Below, piece after piece: positions 14,032-14,182 of a stretch of DNA of 14,182 nucleotides. How positions within the stretch are numbered: the first letter of the stretch is position 1; every line of letters begins with the position of its first letter. A model generated the notes under the pieces. It saw nothing but the letters and a program-made list of their open reading frames with translations, did no database searches and was not told the origin of the DNA. Source of the DNA: Alphaproteobacteria bacterium (lineage in GTDB: Bacteria > Pseudomonadota > Alphaproteobacteria > Sphingomonadales > Sphingomonadaceae); NCBI GenBank assembly GCA_018830415.1, contig JAHJSJ010000202.1:1-14182 (forward strand). Direction: 5' to 3'. The translations under genes and the position numbers were made by a program.

Positions 14032-14118
14032 GCGGTCGTGGCGGAACTGGTAGACGCGCAACGTTGAGGTCGTTGTGGGCGAAAGCCCGTGGAAGTTCGA
14101 GTCTTCTTGACCGCACCA
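14032..14118 (+). tRNA. tRNA-Leu, anticodon GAG, with encoded CCA
   Basis: The 87 bases fold as a class II tRNA. The acceptor stem GCGGTCG pairs with TGACCGC (last pair G-T), and the D-arm is of the GGCGGAACTGGTAGAC type. The anticodon stem is CAACG/CGTTG (14059-14063 and 14071-14075) around the loop TTGAGGT, giving anticodon GAG (14066-14068), which reads CUC and CUU. The long variable arm GGGC-GAAA-GCCC is typical of leucine tRNAs. The T-arm has GTTCGAGT in its loop, and the 3' end ACCA is encoded. The final 64 bases after it (14119-14182) show nothing I can assign. Confidence 0.95.
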
Positions 14119-14182
14119 GTCATCTCCGGACGAGGATCCCGGGTTGCAGACCGGCTCCGGCGCATTGGCGCCAGGCTTGCGC

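Noticed and set aside
13874..14116. Open minus-strand frame of 80 codons across the end of the zinc-ribbon gene and the tRNA
   Set aside because: It overlaps a well-folded tRNA and the real coding end; no start signal.
14032..14118. tRNA as an integration site for a mobile element
   Set aside because: No integrase, no repeat of the tRNA 3' end elsewhere in the window, and the low-GC islet lies more than 4 kb away.
1..14182. CRISPR array, insertion sequence, toxin-antitoxin pair or known defence system
   Set aside because: No spaced direct repeats, transposase, integrase, paired small toxin-like genes or defence motifs were found on either strand.

Overview
The window looks like core chromosome of a high-GC alphaproteobacterium, most likely of the order Sphingomonadales (Erythrobacter or Sphingomonas relatives). 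This rests on protein style, on the gene order ftsE-ftsX-ydcF-plsC divergent from an MJ0042/DUF3426 protein, on the metX-metW pair beside hisC-tyrA, and on an inverted pair of the 'CTTCGACAAGCTCAG' repeat that I associate with sphingomonad genomes. The placement is inference; no 16S or other marker is present.

Layout, left to right. (1) 1-3571, all minus strand: the N-terminal 647 codons of a class A penicillin-binding protein (PBP1A type), running off the left edge. Upstream of it lies a likely unit of a small secreted protein, a glutathione S-transferase and methionine sulfoxide reductase MsrB. (2) 3682-4071, plus strand: a small VOC/glyoxalase-like protein. It converges on metW across a gap holding a strong nested inverted repeat. 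(3) 4208-5883, minus strand: metX and metW overlap by 4 bases and form a methionine-biosynthesis operon. (4) 5911-5985: the dispersed-repeat inverted pair in the divergent metX/hisC gap. (5) 6012-8011, plus strand: hisC and tyrA, again overlapping by 4 bases, for aromatic amino acid and histidine synthesis. (6) 8012-8402: a 391-base gap between convergent genes, without a gene I can support but with many possible pairings and T/A runs. (7) 8403-9748, minus strand: two genes of unknown function (DUF2939 and DUF1643 types) in clearly lower-GC DNA, which looks like an inserted islet. (8) 9915-12827, minus strand: tightly packed ftsE-ftsX-ydcF-plsC, serving cell division, envelope and phospholipid synthesis. 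(9) 12994-13947, plus strand: a membrane zinc-ribbon (MJ0042/DUF3426) protein. (10) 14032-14118, plus strand: tRNA-Leu with anticodon GAG.

Most of the window is housekeeping: wall synthesis (PBP1A), division and wall-hydrolase control (FtsEX), phospholipid acylation (PlsC), oxidative repair (MsrB, GST) and amino-acid synthesis (MetXW, HisC, TyrA). Overlapping starts in three places suggest translational coupling. I saw no integrase, transposase, CRISPR array, toxin-antitoxin pair or recognised defence gene. The best candidates for something undescribed are the 8012-8402 gap, the nested hairpin at 4100-4175 and the two-gene low-GC islet. None of them can be called a new system from sequence reading alone.
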